Source: Pseudomonadota bacterium
Lineage (GTDB): Bacteria > Bdellovibrionota_C > UBA2361 > OMII01
Length of the DNA stretch: 34,137 nucleotides
Direction of reading: 5' to 3'
Assembly (NCBI GenBank): GCA_900299035.1
Contig: OMIG01000185.1
Coordinates: forward strand, 1 to 34,137
The position numbers were made by a program, and so were the translations under genes. This document shows, in pieces, positions 33,413-34,137 of the stretch (within the stretch, counting starts at the first letter, position 1; the number at the start of each line of letters is the position of its first letter). Below the pieces are notes generated by a model. That model saw only the letters and a list, made by a program, of their open reading frames with translations, made no database searches and had not been told where the DNA came from.

Positions 33413-34137
33413 TCCTGGGACTCCTTCTTCTTTTCGGCCTGAGCCTCCTCAAGGCGCTCCACGTCTGACTCGCTCGGATCGTACAGGTCGTCTGATTCTC
33501 CGCTGAGCGAGTCGTACTCGTCCGTCTCAGCTCCATCCGTCATCAGGCCGTAGCGGTGCTGGTAGTAGGCTCCCTGCATGAACCCGTAGTAGTCGAGAGA
33601 GCTCTCCTTGGCCGCATCAACAGCTTGCAGAAGGCCCGAGCGCGTATGGATCAGCTTCACTCCGAGGGCGCCTCCGGTGATAGCCCACTTGGTGCTCGAC
33701 GGGAGGTTCGAGTACGCGACCCACCCGATTGGGTCAAGGAAGGCGTCAACGATGCGGCCTACGCCGTCACGGACGTTGGATGGCCCAAGGACTGGCAGCA
33801 TGAGGTACGGGCCAGCCGGCACTCCGTGGTAGGCGAGCGTAATTCCGAAGTCCTCGTCGTGGTCAGGGAGCCCCATATCCTTGGCAAAATCGATAAAGCC
33901 GAGGACGCCGATCGTAGAGTTAATAAGGAAGCGGCCGGTATGATCGAGAGCTTGCTCGAACTTCCCCTGAAAGATGTCGCTCACAAGGTAAGACGGGTAC
34001 CGCAAGTTAAGAAAGAAATTGCCGATGCCGGTGCGAACTTCGTCGGGCGTTACGTCGCGGTAGCCACGCGCCACTGGCTCCAGGACGTACTCGTCGAGGT
34101 GGTTGTTGAACCAGAATATCCCCCGGTTCATGTCCTC
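33409..34137 (-). CDS. mlaA: MlaA-like outer-membrane lipid-asymmetry lipoprotein, 5' end cut by the window
   Basis: MlaA removes mislocalised phospholipids from the outer leaflet of the outer membrane. The visible 242 residues start inside the usual EDMNRGIFWFN region, so the signal peptide and lipobox lie beyond 34137. Conserved parts include LDEYVLEPVARGYRDV, the NLRYPSYLVSDIFQGK segment and HTGRFLINSTIGVLGF. GLPDHDEDFG, YLMLPVLGPSNVRDGVG and FLDPIGWVAY follow. The C-terminal 35 residues are acidic and low in complexity (SLSGESDDLYDPSESDVE). The stop overlaps the start of the osmC-like gene. No mlaBCDEF genes are in view. Confidence 0.92.
   Translation of the reverse strand, partial: EDMNRGIFWFNNHLDEYVLEPVARGYRDVTPDEVRTGIGNFFLNLRYPSYLVSDIFQGKFEQALDHTGRFLINSTIGVLGFIDFAKDMGLPDHDEDFGITLAYHGVPAGPYLMLPVLGPSNVRDGVGRIVDAFLDPIGWVAYSNLPSSTKWAITGGALGVKLIHTRSGLLQAVDAAKESSLDYYGFMQGAYYQHRYGLMTDGAETDEYDSLSGESDDLYDPSESDVERLEEAQAEKKKESQE

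Overview
This 34.1 kb window comes from a Gram-negative, probably flagellated bacterium with a moderately high GC content (high fifties by eye, not computed). The Gram-negative assignment rests on Lnt, MlaA, an OmpA-type lipoprotein and other exported proteins. The fused E1 alpha/beta dehydrogenase, the REC-CRP regulator, the tandem MoxR ATPases and the GTGAAC-rich intergenic repeats recall deltaproteobacterial, Bdellovibrionota-like or myxobacterial lineages. No 16S rRNA or other decisive marker is present, so this placement is a guess. No rRNA, convincing tRNA, CRISPR array or insertion sequence was found.

Left part (1-11.3 kb). A small heat-shock protein is followed by a REC-CRP/FNR fusion regulator, a small hypothetical protein and ArfB on the minus strand. 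Then comes a spread-out 2-oxoacid (probably pyruvate) dehydrogenase and lipoylation set on the plus strand: E3 (lpdA, with an apparent one-base frameshift), lipB, E1 alpha/beta fusion and E2. A decayed-looking ORF lies between lipB and E1, and thymidine kinase lies between E1 and E2. rsmD closes this run.

Middle part (11.3-18 kb). dciA-like and ftsB-like genes on the minus strand diverge from eno-lnt. A 730 bp non-coding stretch follows, holding two tandem copies of a long-armed inverted repeat; a related sequence lies downstream of tdk. Next are an OmpA/Pal-like lipoprotein, a strong intrinsic terminator and an acetyl-CoA acetyltransferase.

Right part (18-34 kb). This is more accessory in character. 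It opens with an orphan VirD4/TraG-like coupling ATPase preceded by a promoter-like sequence and a nested palindrome. A CDF transporter and glutathione peroxidase pair follows on the minus strand. Then comes a two-gene minus-strand operon in which a tandem MoxR-like double AAA+ ATPase precedes a 1054-residue alpha-helical repeat protein with annexin-like spacing. A minimal flagellin with CsrA-like leader motifs, a HAD phosphatase, an exported SH3b protein, and a lipoprotein resembling an ADAM/reprolysin protease without its catalytic glutamate come next. RidA, OsmC and an MlaA gene cut by the window edge finish it.

The candidates for something new are the double AAA+/helical-repeat operon, the orphan coupling protein with its palindrome, the protease-like lipoprotein, the long inverted-repeat element, and the possible CsrA control of flagellin.
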